Below are positions 25,536 through 32,995 of a DNA stretch of 64,000 bases, piece after piece. Every line of letters begins with the position of its first letter. The stretch's first letter is position 1. A program made the position numbers and the translations under genes. The notes under the pieces are model-generated. The model was not told the DNA's origin and searched no databases. It saw only the letters and a program-made list of their open reading frames with translations. Source of the stretch: Actinorhabdospora filicis (GTDB taxonomy: Bacteria > Actinomycetota > Actinomycetes > Mycobacteriales > Micromonosporaceae); assembly GCF_030269765.1 (NCBI RefSeq), contig NZ_BSTX01000003.1, positions 248,001 to 312,000 of the forward strand. The letters run 5' to 3'.

Positions 25536-26177
25536 TCAACGCGCCCCGGGATCCAGCCGGACGCAGCACGCGCCCGGGCCCGTGTCGAAGCCGACGGTGT
25601 AGCCGCGCCCCTCGGCGATGCCCTCCAGCAGGCGCAGGTTCATCCCGCACACCAGCGCGCCGTGCTCGGCGGCCAGCGCGTGGAAGGGGCAGTTGCCCAG
25701 GGCGATGCCGTCGTCCCCGGCGCGCGGCTCGAAGCCGTTCTCCTCCAGGACGCGCACCAGCTCGCCGTCACCGGCCATCGCCCGCCCGGCCTCGCGCGCC
25801 AGCCGCTCCAGTACCTGCCGTGCCGGGGCGCCCGTGGCGTCGGACTCCTCCACGGCCGCCGCCAGCAGCCGCGCGGCCAGCTCGTAGCTGCGCGCGGGCA
25901 GGCTGAGCGCGAACTGGCGTCCGGACCGGCGGTAGACCTTGGCGGTGCGCCCGGCGCCGGGCCCGCTGCGCCCGGTGAGCCTGCGGTAGTCGACGTCGAG
26001 GAGGCCCTGCTCGACCAGCCGGTCCAGGTGGAAGGCCGCCGTGGCGCGCGCCAGTCCCACCGCCGCGGCCGCCTCGTCGCGCCCGACCGGCTCCGGCTGG
26101 CGCGCGACGTACTCGTAGAGCCTGCGCCGGTTGGGCTCGTCGAGCGCCGCGACCGCCGCGAGCTGGGTGTCCTCCAT
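25536..26177 (-). CDS. ArsR/COG2345-type regulator with Cys-rich C-terminus (SufR-like)
   Basis: A 213-residue transcriptional regulator. A winged helix-turn-helix fills residues 3-75 ('DEPNRRRLYEYVARQPEP', 'GLARATAAFHLDRLVEQGLL'). The C-terminal half ends with the Cys/His pattern 'NCPFHAL', 'LVCGMN' and 'GACCVRL', as in COG2345 regulators including the Fe-S sensor SufR. A bound Fe-S cluster or metal is therefore likely, though no suf genes are present. It is divergent from folE with an 87-bp gap, suggesting it controls that gene and itself. The ATG at 26177 was preferred over 26186 because of the better GCGGGG site. Confidence 0.85.
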   Translation of the reverse strand: MEDTQLAAVAALDEPNRRRLYEYVARQPEPVGRDEAAAAVGLARATAAFHLDRLVEQGLLDVDYRRLTGRSGPGAGRTAKVYRRSGRQFALSLPARSYELAARLLAAAVEESDATGAPARQVLERLAREAGRAMAGDGELVRVLEENGFEPRAGDDGIALGNCPFHALAAEHGALVCGMNLRLLEGIAEGRGYTVGFDTGPGACCVRLDPGAR

Positions 26178-26203
26178 GCCCCGCATTCTATGACCAATGC
26201 CGG

Positions 26204-26256
26204 TTGACAGAAGAGATCGACCGACTTCTAATAACAGTCATTGCTTGTCTTAGAAG
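26204..26256 (+). promoter_or_regulatory. folE promoter with inverted repeat covering the ribosome binding site
   Basis: A consensus -35 TTGACA (26204-26209) and a -10-like TCTAAT (26227-26232) with 17-bp spacing precede folE. A perfect 7-bp inverted repeat, CTTCTAA (26225-26231) and TTAGAAG (26250-26256), spans from the -10 to the ribosome binding site AAGGAG (26254-26259). It could be the operator of the divergent regulator or an RNA hairpin masking the translation start. Confidence 0.65.
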
Positions 26257-26264
26257 GAGAAATC

Positions 26265-26867
26265 ATGACCATCGACGCCGACATCACCCGCCGCGTCACC
26301 GGGAACCGCTCCGAAATGGACCTGGCCGCCGCCGAGAAGGCCGTCGCCGACCTGCTCACCGCCCTCGGCCGCGATCCCGGCAACGAGCATCTGGCCGATA
26401 CGCCCAGACGCGTCGCGGCCAGCTTCGCCGAGATGCTCACCCCCCGCGAGTTCGACCTGACGACCTTCCCCAACGACGAGGGCTACGACGAGCTCGTGCT
26501 CGCCAAGAACATCCCCGTCCGCTCCCTCTGCGAGCACCACCTGCTGCCCTTCCACGGCGTCGCCCACGTCGGCTACCTGCCCGGAAAGCGCATCCTCGGC
26601 CTCTCCAAGCTCGCCCGCGTCGTGGAGCTGTTCGCCCGCGACCTCCAGGTCCAGGAACGCCTCACCCGCCAGGTCGCCGACTGGCTCGGCGAGCACCTCG
26701 ACCCCCTCGGCGTCGGCGTGGTCATCGAGGCCGAGCACATGTGCATGTCCCTGCGCGGCGTCCTGGCCACCGGCTCCAAGACGGTCACCTCGGCCCTGCA
26801 CGGCACCCTCCGCGAGGACGCCCGCACGCGCCGGGAGTTCTTCGCGCTGACCGGCATCGCGGCCTGA
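26265..26867 (+). CDS. folE: GTP cyclohydrolase I
   Basis: FolE converts GTP to 7,8-dihydroneopterin triphosphate, the first step of folate, tetrahydropterin and queuosine-type deazapurine pathways. The 200-residue length and all key blocks fit: 'RSLCEHHLLPFHGVAHVGYLP' order with zinc ligands Cys89, His92 and Cys160 ('MCMSLRG'), 'GLSKLARVVELFARDLQVQERLT' and 'HGTLREDARTRREFF'. No other folate gene is next to it, so this may be a second folE copy under the SufR-like regulator rather than the housekeeping one. A strong AAGGAG site supports the ATG at 26265. Confidence 0.96.
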   Translation: MTIDADITRRVTGNRSEMDLAAAEKAVADLLTALGRDPGNEHLADTPRRVAASFAEMLTPREFDLTTFPNDEGYDELVLAKNIPVRSLCEHHLLPFHGVAHVGYLPGKRILGLSKLARVVELFARDLQVQERLTRQVADWLGEHLDPLGVGVVIEAEHMCMSLRGVLATGSKTVTSALHGTLREDARTRREFFALTGIAA

Positions 26868-26874
26868 CACGCCG

Positions 26875-26904
26875 ACGGGCGGCCACCGGTGGGTGGCCGC
26901 CCGT
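26875..26904. terminator. Bidirectional terminator between folE and FtsX permease
   Basis: A perfect 13-bp stem (ACGGGCGGCCACC at 26875-26887, GGTGGCCGCCCGT at 26892-26904) with loop GGTG, placed between two convergent genes. Confidence 0.75.
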
Positions 26905-26931
26905 GCGAGCGATCGGGGCGGAAACGGTGCT

Positions 26932-28227
26932 TCACGCCGTGCGGATCACCCGCCTCCCCGCCAGCGTCGCCACCACGAGCGCGATCGCCGCCCCGGCCAC
27001 GATCGCCAGCGCGTAGGGCAGCGGCGCGAACGCCGCCGCCGGCGAGCCGGTCTTGGCCACCGCGAACGGGACCACGCACGCCATCGCGCCCAGCGTCCCG
27101 GCCACGACACTGGCGGCGATGCCGGTGCCGACCTCGCGCAGCAGCATCCGCAGGGTCTGCGCGTGCGTCGAGCCGACCAGGGACATGGTGGCGAACTCCG
27201 CGCGCCGCTGGGCGATGGAGGCCATCAGGTTGTTGGTGAGGGCGATGGCCATGAACGCGCCCAGCAGCACCACCACGAGGTAGTTGATCGCCGCCAGCAA
27301 CTGCGCGTCGCCGCCCGGCGCGGCGTGCCCGTTCTCCACGCCCTGCATGGACAGGGTCCCGGCGCTGACACCGACGAACAGCACCAGGAACGTGACCAGC
27401 GGCCGGGTCCGGCGCGGCACGACGGTGACGTTGATCCGCGCGACGTGCGCCGAGGCGTTCGAACCGGACCGGGCCAGCCGGTTGGCCAGCAGCAGCAGTT
27501 CCGGGGCGAGCGCGCACAGCCCGACGGCGACGAGGACGACGGCCGGTCCGGTCATGGCGGTGGTGAGGATGTCGTCGGCGTCCATGCCCAGTACCGCCGA
27601 GGACGAGCCGAGCCCGGCGACCAGCAGCAGCGCCGCCGCGATCCGCCGGGGGCGGTTGCGGCCGCGGCCGGTGGGCGCGGCGGGTTCGGGATCGGCGACG
27701 GGGCTGCGGTTGGCCAGCGTCCGGCTGCCGATCCAGGCCGCCACGACGCTGACGGCGAGCACGAGCACGGCGGCGATGACGGGCAGGACGATGCCGGGCG
27801 CGTAGACGGTGCCGGGCTCGGTGAGCCCGGCGGCGTCCATGCGGTCGAGCACGAAGCCGCCCATGAGCATGCCGGCCGCCAGGCCCGGGACGGCCGCGAT
27901 CGCCGCGACGGTCAGGGTCTCCCCGGCGAAGCGGGCCTGCACCTGGCGCGGGGTCGCGCCGACCAGGCGCAGCCCGGCGATCTCCTCGACGCGCCCGGCC
28001 AGGGCGACGCCGACGGTGGAGACCATCGCGAACAGCACGATGGCGACCACCCAGCCGCCCAGGATGATCGGGAACTGGGTGAGGAAGCTCTTGTCATCCC
28101 CGATGGTGGTGTCGGCGAGGCCGGTGCCGAGCAGCCCGGCCATCGTGGTGACCAGCACGGTGCCGATGAAGGCGACCAGTCCGGAGGCGACGGCGCCGCC
28201 CCGGTGGTGGGCGAGTGAACGCAACAT
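26932..28227 (-). CDS. FtsX-like ABC transporter permease
   Basis: A 431-residue membrane protein with two FtsX/MacB-type core regions: 'VEEIAGLRLVGATPRQVQA' after the first helix group and 'RAEFATMSLVGSTHAQTLRM' after the second. About eight transmembrane helices are visible. It forms one unit with the ATPase ending 1 bp upstream (genes on the minus strand). These systems act as mechanotransmitters or extrude lipids and peptides and are often induced by cell-envelope stress. The absence of large extracytoplasmic domains makes it a short member of the family. Confidence 0.9.
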   Translation of the reverse strand: MLRSLAHHRGGAVASGLVAFIGTVLVTTMAGLLGTGLADTTIGDDKSFLTQFPIILGGWVVAIVLFAMVSTVGVALAGRVEEIAGLRLVGATPRQVQARFAGETLTVAAIAAVPGLAAGMLMGGFVLDRMDAAGLTEPGTVYAPGIVLPVIAAVLVLAVSVVAAWIGSRTLANRSPVADPEPAAPTGRGRNRPRRIAAALLLVAGLGSSSAVLGMDADDILTTAMTGPAVVLVAVGLCALAPELLLLANRLARSGSNASAHVARINVTVVPRRTRPLVTFLVLFVGVSAGTLSMQGVENGHAAPGGDAQLLAAINYLVVVLLGAFMAIALTNNLMASIAQRRAEFATMSLVGSTHAQTLRMLLREVGTGIAASVVAGTLGAMACVVPFAVAKTGSPAAAFAPLPYALAIVAGAAIALVVATLAGRRVIRTA

Positions 28228-28228
28228 G

Positions 28229-29011
28229 TCAGACGATCTCCACGGTGTTGGCGGCGCGTTCGGCGGACTCGACGAGGGTGGCCATGCGGGAGGCCACCTC
28301 CGGCGCCGACGGGCGGCGCAGGTGGTCGACGATCACGCCGTCGGCGAGGAAGAGGACCTGGTCGGAGAAGGAGGCCGCGACCGGGTCGTGGGTGACCATG
28401 ATGATCGTCTGGCCACCGTCGGCGAGGGCCCGCAGCAGGCCCAGGACGTCGCGGGCGCTGCGGATGTCCAGCGCGCCGGTCGGCTCGTCGGCGAAGACCA
28501 CCTCGGGATCGGTGATCAGCGCCCGGGCCACCGCGACACGCTGCTTCTGGCCACCCGACAGCTGATGCGGCCGGTGCTCGCCGCGCGCGCCCAGCCCGAC
28601 CCGGTCCAGCAGTGCCTGCGTGCGCCGCGGGTCGGCCCGCTTGCCGTCCAGCCGCAGCGGCAGCTCGACGTTCTGCCGCGCGGTGAGCGCGGCCAGCAGG
28701 TGGAAGGCCTGGAACACGAAACCGACGCGGCGGCGCCGCAGTTTGGTCAACCGCGTGGCGTCCAGTGTGGACAGGTCGGCGCCGCCGAGCTCGACCATCC
28801 CGGACGTGGGCGTCTGCAACCCGGCGGCGCTGTGCAGCAACGTCGTCTTGCCCGAGCCGGACGGCCCCATGATCGCGGTGAAGGAGCCGCGCGGCACGTC
28901 GAGGTCGATGCCCCGCAGCGCGTCGACGGGCCCGGCCTCGCCTTCGTAGCGGACCCGCAGATCACGGACGCGGACGACGGGAGGAGCGGCGGCGTGGGAG
29001 GGATGTGACAC
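28229..29011 (-). CDS. ABC transporter ATP-binding protein (LolD/MacB type)
   Basis: A 260-residue ATPase with Walker A 'MGPSGSGKTTLLH', Q-loop 'VGFVFQAFHLLAALT', signature 'LSGGQKQRVAVARAL' and Walker B 'VVFADEPTGALD'. The 'DEPTGALD' form and the partner FtsX permease place it in the LolD/MacB/BceA group. The start lies 20 bp from a TetR-type operator, implying repression by the divergent TetR gene. The exported substrate is unknown. Confidence 0.94.
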   Translation of the reverse strand: MSHPSHAAAPPVVRVRDLRVRYEGEAGPVDALRGIDLDVPRGSFTAIMGPSGSGKTTLLHSAAGLQTPTSGMVELGGADLSTLDATRLTKLRRRRVGFVFQAFHLLAALTARQNVELPLRLDGKRADPRRTQALLDRVGLGARGEHRPHQLSGGQKQRVAVARALITDPEVVFADEPTGALDIRSARDVLGLLRALADGGQTIIMVTHDPVAASFSDQVLFLADGVIVDHLRRPSAPEVASRMATLVESAERAANTVEIV

Positions 29012-29031
29012 GATGTCCCCTTTCGGATATA

Positions 29032-29054
29032 AACGTTCGTTTGAAATGAACGTT
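29032..29054. promoter_or_regulatory. TetR-type operator between ABC operon and tetR gene
   Basis: A perfect inverted repeat AACGTTC (29032-29038) and GAACGTT (29048-29054) with a 9-bp centre lies in the 62-bp gap between the divergent ATPase and TetR-family genes. Size and position are typical of TetR-family operators controlling both directions. Confidence 0.75.
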
Positions 29055-29073
29055 CATCTGATACGGTACCACC

Positions 29074-29628
29074 ATGAGTCACAAGGAGAACCTGATGCGA
29101 GCGGCGCGAGAGTGTCTGCTGCGTACGGGCTACGCGCGCACGACCGTGCGGGACCTGGTCGCGTCCTCAGGCGCCAACCAGGCGTCGATCAACTACCACT
29201 ACGGCTCCAAGGAGGCGCTCCTCACCCGCGCCCTCAACGAGCTGAACACCGAGTGGGGCGACCTGCTCTTCCGCGCCCTCGTCAGCCCCGACGGCGACAC
29301 CGGCGAGGACGCCGAGCTCGCCCGCTGGGAGCGCATCATCGACTCGATCCAGGCGCAGCGCGACCTCTGGTTCGTCAACTTCGAGTCGGTCTCCTACCTC
29401 AAGCACGACGCCGAGATCCGCGCCATGAACGCCGAGGGCCAGCGCCGCTCCCGCATCGCCCTCGCCGCCGCCTTCGCCGGCCTCGGCGAGGACGCCGACC
29501 CGGCGCGCGTCCACGCCGTCGGCTCGCACTACTACTCACTCCTGGTCGGCGTCGCCCTCCAGTGGCTCACCGACCCCGAAGCGGCCCCCACCGCCGCCGA
29601 GATCGTGGCCGCCGACACCGGACGCTGA
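29074..29628 (+). CDS. TetR-family transcriptional regulator
   Basis: A 184-residue repressor. Residues 1-50 form the TetR helix-turn-helix ('TTVRDLVASSGANQASINYHYGSKEALL'); the remainder is the helical ligand-binding domain. It is divergent from the FtsX/LolD-type ABC operon and separated from it by a perfect palindromic operator, so it most likely represses both that operon and itself until the transported compound or a related ligand binds. It ends just before a strong bidirectional terminator. Confidence 0.92.
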   Translation: MSHKENLMRAARECLLRTGYARTTVRDLVASSGANQASINYHYGSKEALLTRALNELNTEWGDLLFRALVSPDGDTGEDAELARWERIIDSIQAQRDLWFVNFESVSYLKHDAEIRAMNAEGQRRSRIALAAAFAGLGEDADPARVHAVGSHYYSLLVGVALQWLTDPEAAPTAAEIVAADTGR

Positions 29629-29631
29629 ACC

Positions 29632-29664
29632 GGGCCGGTCCGGCGCGCCTCACCGGACCGGCCC
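29632..29664. terminator. Bidirectional terminator after tetR-type gene
   Basis: A perfect 12-bp stem (GGGCCGGTCCGG at 29632-29643, CCGGACCGGCCC at 29653-29664) with a 9-nt loop, sitting between convergent genes and only 3 bp after the TetR stop. Confidence 0.75.
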
Positions 29665-29669
29665 CCCGG

Positions 29670-30029
29670 CTATCCCCTCGCGCGGCGGAAGGCATCCACA
29701 GTGGACTCTGGTGAGGTATTGAAGTACAGCCGGATCCCCGGATGCACCTCCGTGAGCGTGTTCACCAGCCGCTCGAAGAGCGCCGTGTGCTCCGGCGCCA
29801 TCCGCACCCCCGCACCGATCACCGCCGCCGCGTAGCTCCCGCCGAGCGCACGGACGTCCCGCTCGGCCGCGTCGGCGTCCGCCACCACCTGCAACGACGT
29901 GAACGCGAAGCCCGCCGCGCGCAACGCGTCCTCACCCGCGGCGATACGGGCCGTCAAAGTGGCCTCATCGATGTGCGGGTACCGGGAGTAGTCCACGGCC
30001 GACGGGTGCAGCCCGATCGACAGGATCAC
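29670..30029 (-). CDS. Hypothetical protein coupled to SDR
   Basis: A 119-residue alpha/beta protein with alternating strands and helices ('ILSIGLHPSAVDYS', 'LRAAGFAFTSLQVVADADAAERDV'), no signal and no recognised family. The GTG at 30029 overlaps the stop of the upstream reductase (GTGA), which with the GGGGAGG site fixes the start; a GTG one codon earlier is an alternative. Translational coupling suggests that it works with the reductase, perhaps as a small partner or sensor. Confidence 0.7.
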   Translation of the reverse strand: MILSIGLHPSAVDYSRYPHIDEATLTARIAAGEDALRAAGFAFTSLQVVADADAAERDVRALGGSYAAAVIGAGVRMAPEHTALFERLVNTLTEVHPGIRLYFNTSPESTVDAFRRARG

Positions 30030-30733
30030 CACGGCACCTCCCCGTTCCGGTCGAAGAACCCGCCCGTCGCCCCACTCGGCGGCGCGGTCGCCAGCGCCAG
30101 CACCGCATCCGTGCCCTCGGCGAGCGTCTGCACCCCGGTGTGTCCATTGAGGTCGGTGGCGGTGAAACCCGGATCGACGGCGTTGACCCGGAAGCCCGGC
30201 AGCGCCGCCGCGTACTGCGCGGTCACCATGTTCAGCGCCGCCTTGGACGCCGGATAGCCCAGCATCGGCGGCACCATGCCCTTCCACCGCGGGTCGTTCC
30301 ACACCGCGATCGACCCCATCCCGCTGGAGACCATGATCACCCGCGGATCGGCCGAGGCCCGCAGCAGCGGCAGGAACGCGTTCGTCACCCGGATCGGGCC
30401 CAGCACGTTCACCTCGAAGACCCCGCGCAGATCCTCCGCGACCGTCTCCTCTGGACGATCGGCCGGAGCGCCCACGCCCGCGTTGTTCACCAGCACGTCC
30501 AGCCGCCCCGTCCGCGCGCCGACCACCTCCGCCGCCCTGCTCACCGACTCCGCCGAGGCCGCGTCCAGCTCCACGAACGTCACATCACCATCGATCCCGG
30601 CGGCCGCCTCGCGGCCGCGTTCGGCATCCCGCGCGGTGAGGAACACCGTCCACCCCAGCCCCGCCAGCCGCCGCGCGGTCTCCCGCCCCAAACCCTTGTT
30701 CGCCCCCGTCACGAGGGCCGTCATCACTGCCAT
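30026..30733 (-). CDS. Short-chain dehydrogenase/reductase
   Basis: A 235-residue Rossmann-fold oxidoreductase. It has the cofactor motif 'TGANKGLGRETARRL', 'VLVNNAGVG' after strand 4, catalytic Ser in 'IMVSSGMGS' and the 'YPASKAALN' (Y-x-x-x-K) pair. The start is uncertain: the ATG at 30733 was chosen because the cofactor motif then lies at the usual distance from the N-terminus. It is divergent from an XRE/MmyB regulator, a common pairing in actinomycetes in which the regulator controls the reductase. Confidence 0.9.
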   Translation of the reverse strand: MAVMTALVTGANKGLGRETARRLAGLGWTVFLTARDAERGREAAAGIDGDVTFVELDAASAESVSRAAEVVGARTGRLDVLVNNAGVGAPADRPEETVAEDLRGVFEVNVLGPIRVTNAFLPLLRASADPRVIMVSSGMGSIAVWNDPRWKGMVPPMLGYPASKAALNMVTAQYAAALPGFRVNAVDPGFTATDLNGHTGVQTLAEGTDAVLALATAPPSGATGGFFDRNGEVPW

Positions 30734-30804
30734 GACCGAAGCATCACCCCGCCCACCGCCCACGGCCAGGTACCACCGATACCACCCCGGGCACTCTTGA
30801 CGGC

Positions 30805-31605
30805 GTGGACCGAAGCGAACTGGGAACCGTGCTCCGCGAAGCCCGCGCCCGCCTGCGCCCCACCGACGTCGGCCTCCCCGAAGGCCCCCGCAGGCAGGTG
30901 ACCGGCCTGCGCCGCGAAGAAGTCGCCCGCCTGGCCCGCGTCAGCGTCGAGTACGTCGTCCGCCTCGAACAAGGCCGCGGCCCCAGGCCCTCACCCCAGG
31001 TCCTCGGCGCCCTCTCCCGCGCCCTGCGCCTCACCCCCGCCGACCGCGACCTCGTCTACCGCCTCGCCGGTGCCGAACCACCCCGCGACGGACGCGTCCC
31101 GATGACCGTCCTGCCCGGCACCACCCGCGTCCTGGACCGCCTCGGCCACCTCCCCGCGCTGGTGCTGTCCGCCAAGTCCGACGTCCTCGCCTGGAACCCC
31201 ACCGCCGCCGCCCTCCTCGGCGACCCCGCCACCTGGCCCCCCGACCGCCGCAACCTCGTCCGCGCCCGCTTCCTCAACGGCGGCACCACCACCGGCGAAG
31301 ACGCCGCCCACTGCGCCGGCGCCCTGCGAGCCGCCCACTCCCGCTACCCCGGCGACCCCGACCTGACGGCCCTCATCACCGACCTGCGCACCGGCAGCCC
31401 GGCCTTCGCGCACCTGTGGACCTCCGGCCGCTCCGGCGGCCACCACTCGGCCACCGCCGTCATCGACCACCCGCGACTGGGTCCCCTGACGCTCGACTGC
31501 GACGTCCTGCACGTGGCCGAGACCGACCAGAGCGTCCTCGTGTACTCCGCGCGGCCGGGATCGGCGGCCGCGAAGGCGCTGGCGGAACTGGGAACACCGT
31601 CCTGA
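30805..31605 (+). CDS. XRE-family regulator with MmyB-like ligand-binding domain
   Basis: A 266-residue regulator. Residues 1-80 contain the helix-turn-helix with the subfamily hallmark 'VTGLRREEVARLARVSVEYVVRLEQGR'. The remainder is the PAS-like MmyB domain ('VLSAKSDVLAWNPTAAALLGD', 'HPRLGPLTLDCDVLHV'), which binds fatty-acid-like ligands in family members. It is divergent from the SDR gene at 30733 with a 71-bp gap and presumably regulates it. GTG start. Confidence 0.93.
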   Translation: MDRSELGTVLREARARLRPTDVGLPEGPRRQVTGLRREEVARLARVSVEYVVRLEQGRGPRPSPQVLGALSRALRLTPADRDLVYRLAGAEPPRDGRVPMTVLPGTTRVLDRLGHLPALVLSAKSDVLAWNPTAAALLGDPATWPPDRRNLVRARFLNGGTTTGEDAAHCAGALRAAHSRYPGDPDLTALITDLRTGSPAFAHLWTSGRSGGHHSATAVIDHPRLGPLTLDCDVLHVAETDQSVLVYSARPGSAAAKALAELGTPS

Positions 31606-31759
31606 CCGCGTCGTCCACGCGGCACCGTCATCGGCCGAGCCCTTCGGCGGACCCTTTCGGGCAGACCGGTGCGCAGCGATTTTGGGCCGATCGTGCCCTC
31701 CGGGCCCGACGAGCGGTGAGTCGAAGGCGGATATCGGGGCTGCTCAGGATAGTGGAGGC

Positions 31760-32578
31760 ATGAGGACACGCAAGGAGTCGAGGGAGGCCCTTCCACCCAC
31801 CTCGGCCGCGTCCGGACCGGTGCCCCGCCACCCGCTGCTGAGCCTTCAGCGCGCGGCGGGCAACCGCGCCGTGGTCACCCTCATGCGCCAGGTCGCCCCG
31901 GCGCCGGAAGAGCCCGAGGGCAAGCCCGGCGCACGCCCCAACCTCGGCCTCGGCGACCGTGGTCCCGGCGTGAAGCTCCTGCAGGCGAAGCTCACCGAGC
32001 ACGGCTATCCGACCGCCCGAACCGGAACCTTCACCGCCGGCACCCTCACCAGGGTCAAGGAGTTCCAGCAGGACAGGCCGCACCTGCACCCCGTGACCGG
32101 AGGCGTCGGCCGCGGCACATGGGCCGCGCTCGACTCCGCGCCCATGCCCGAGACCGACATCGAGCCGGACGACTCGATGGTGGAGATAACCGTCATCGCC
32201 GCGTTCAAACGCACCGGCAAAGGCGTCACCATCGAACACCTCTACGCCGCCTGGGGCGACCTGAAACTCCGCCGCGACACCGAACCCCCCGACGCCGTCC
32301 CGGACCCGAACCTCGCCGCCGCCGAGCACTACCTCTGGGCCCGCATCGAGGCGTTCGTCATCCACGAGGAAGGCGCCAAACTGACCGCCCTGGCCTACAC
32401 CGCCGCCAAGGCCATCGGCATCGTCCCCAGACTCGGCACCGGCAAGACCACCCCGGCCTCACTGTTCCAGCTGCGCTGGGAACTACGAGGTTCACACGAC
32501 GGTGACATCGCCAATCCACCGGACACCCACCACATCAACCTGAACGCGATGGAAGAACGATCGGGCAAGGGCCACTAG
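31760..32578 (+). CDS. AGN-motif / peptidoglycan-binding protein, possible eCIS cargo
   Basis: A 272-residue protein without signal peptide. Near the N-terminus is 'HPLLSLQRAAGNRAVVTLMR', the L-x-x-L-Q-R-x-A-G-N motif that marks proteins of actinobacterial extracellular contractile injection systems (DUF4157/eCIS-associated). Residues 70-125 are a peptidoglycan-binding type 1 domain ('LGDRGPGVKLLQAKL', 'VKEFQQD', 'VGRGTWAAL'). The last 140 residues are unrecognised and include 'YLWARIEAFVIHEEGAKL'. No sheath, tube or baseplate gene is nearby, so it would be an orphan cargo or adaptor. The ATG at 31760 is chosen over a TTG upstream; GTGGAGG directly before it is close. Confidence 0.72.
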   Translation: MRTRKESREALPPTSAASGPVPRHPLLSLQRAAGNRAVVTLMRQVAPAPEEPEGKPGARPNLGLGDRGPGVKLLQAKLTEHGYPTARTGTFTAGTLTRVKEFQQDRPHLHPVTGGVGRGTWAALDSAPMPETDIEPDDSMVEITVIAAFKRTGKGVTIEHLYAAWGDLKLRRDTEPPDAVPDPNLAAAEHYLWARIEAFVIHEEGAKLTALAYTAAKAIGIVPRLGTGKTTPASLFQLRWELRGSHDGDIANPPDTHHINLNAMEERSGKGH

Positions 32579-32584
32579 CGCCCC

Positions 32585-32628
32585 GGCGAAGGCGGCCGTC
32601 CGGTGACGTGAGCCTCCTCGCCTTCGCC
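32585..32628 (+). terminator. Terminator-like hairpin before Cys-rich peptide A
   Basis: A perfect 10-bp stem (GGCGAAGGCG at 32585-32594, CGCCTTCGCC at 32619-32628) with a 24-nt loop, immediately after the preceding stop codon. It separates the eCIS-like gene from the small peptide gene, which should have its own promoter in the following 110 bp. Confidence 0.5.
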
Positions 32629-32738
32629 CGGCTCGGGCGATTGATCACCGCTCACCCCACTTGTGTCACCGGGGCGGCGCGCAAGGTGACGGCTCGGCAT
32701 GCTGATGTCTTCGTGCCGAATCTCCCGAAGGAGTGAAC

Positions 32739-32906
32739 ATGACGGTTCTGCGACGTATCGCCGACGCCATCACCGAGCGGCTCGTGCCGCACGCCGAGGC
32801 CGCGGCGGCCGGCCAGATCTGCAAGCAGATGGGCACCTGCCCCGGCGGCGGAGCCAACTACTGCTGTCGCCCGACCTCCGGCGGCATGTGGGCCTGCATC
32901 TGCTAA
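32739..32906 (+). CDS. Cys-rich small peptide A (candidate RiPP or metal-binding precursor)
   Basis: A 55-residue ORF with a consensus ribosome binding site (GAAGGAG, 32727-32733) five bases before the ATG. Residues 1-26 look like a leader: 'MTVLRRIADAITERLVPHAE' is amphipathic and mostly helical, ending in Ala-rich 'AAAAGQ'. Residues 27-55 form a core with six cysteines (28, 34, 42, 43, 53, 55), glycine runs, Tyr41 and Trp51, ending in 'CIC'. The leader resembles that of the 63-residue peptide on the opposite strand at 34802 (shared pattern R-I-x-D-A-I-x-x-x-L-x-P). Function unknown: secreted disulfide peptide, modified peptide or metal chelator are the options. A kinase-fold gene follows 89 bp downstream. 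Confidence 0.72.
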   Translation: MTVLRRIADAITERLVPHAEAAAAGQICKQMGTCPGGGANYCCRPTSGGMWACIC

Positions 32907-32995
32907 TCACCACCGGTGACACCGCGCAGGGGACCGCGACCGGGGTCCCCTGCAAGGCGGACGGGCGCCGAGCCAATTGGGTACCGTGTGGCCAC

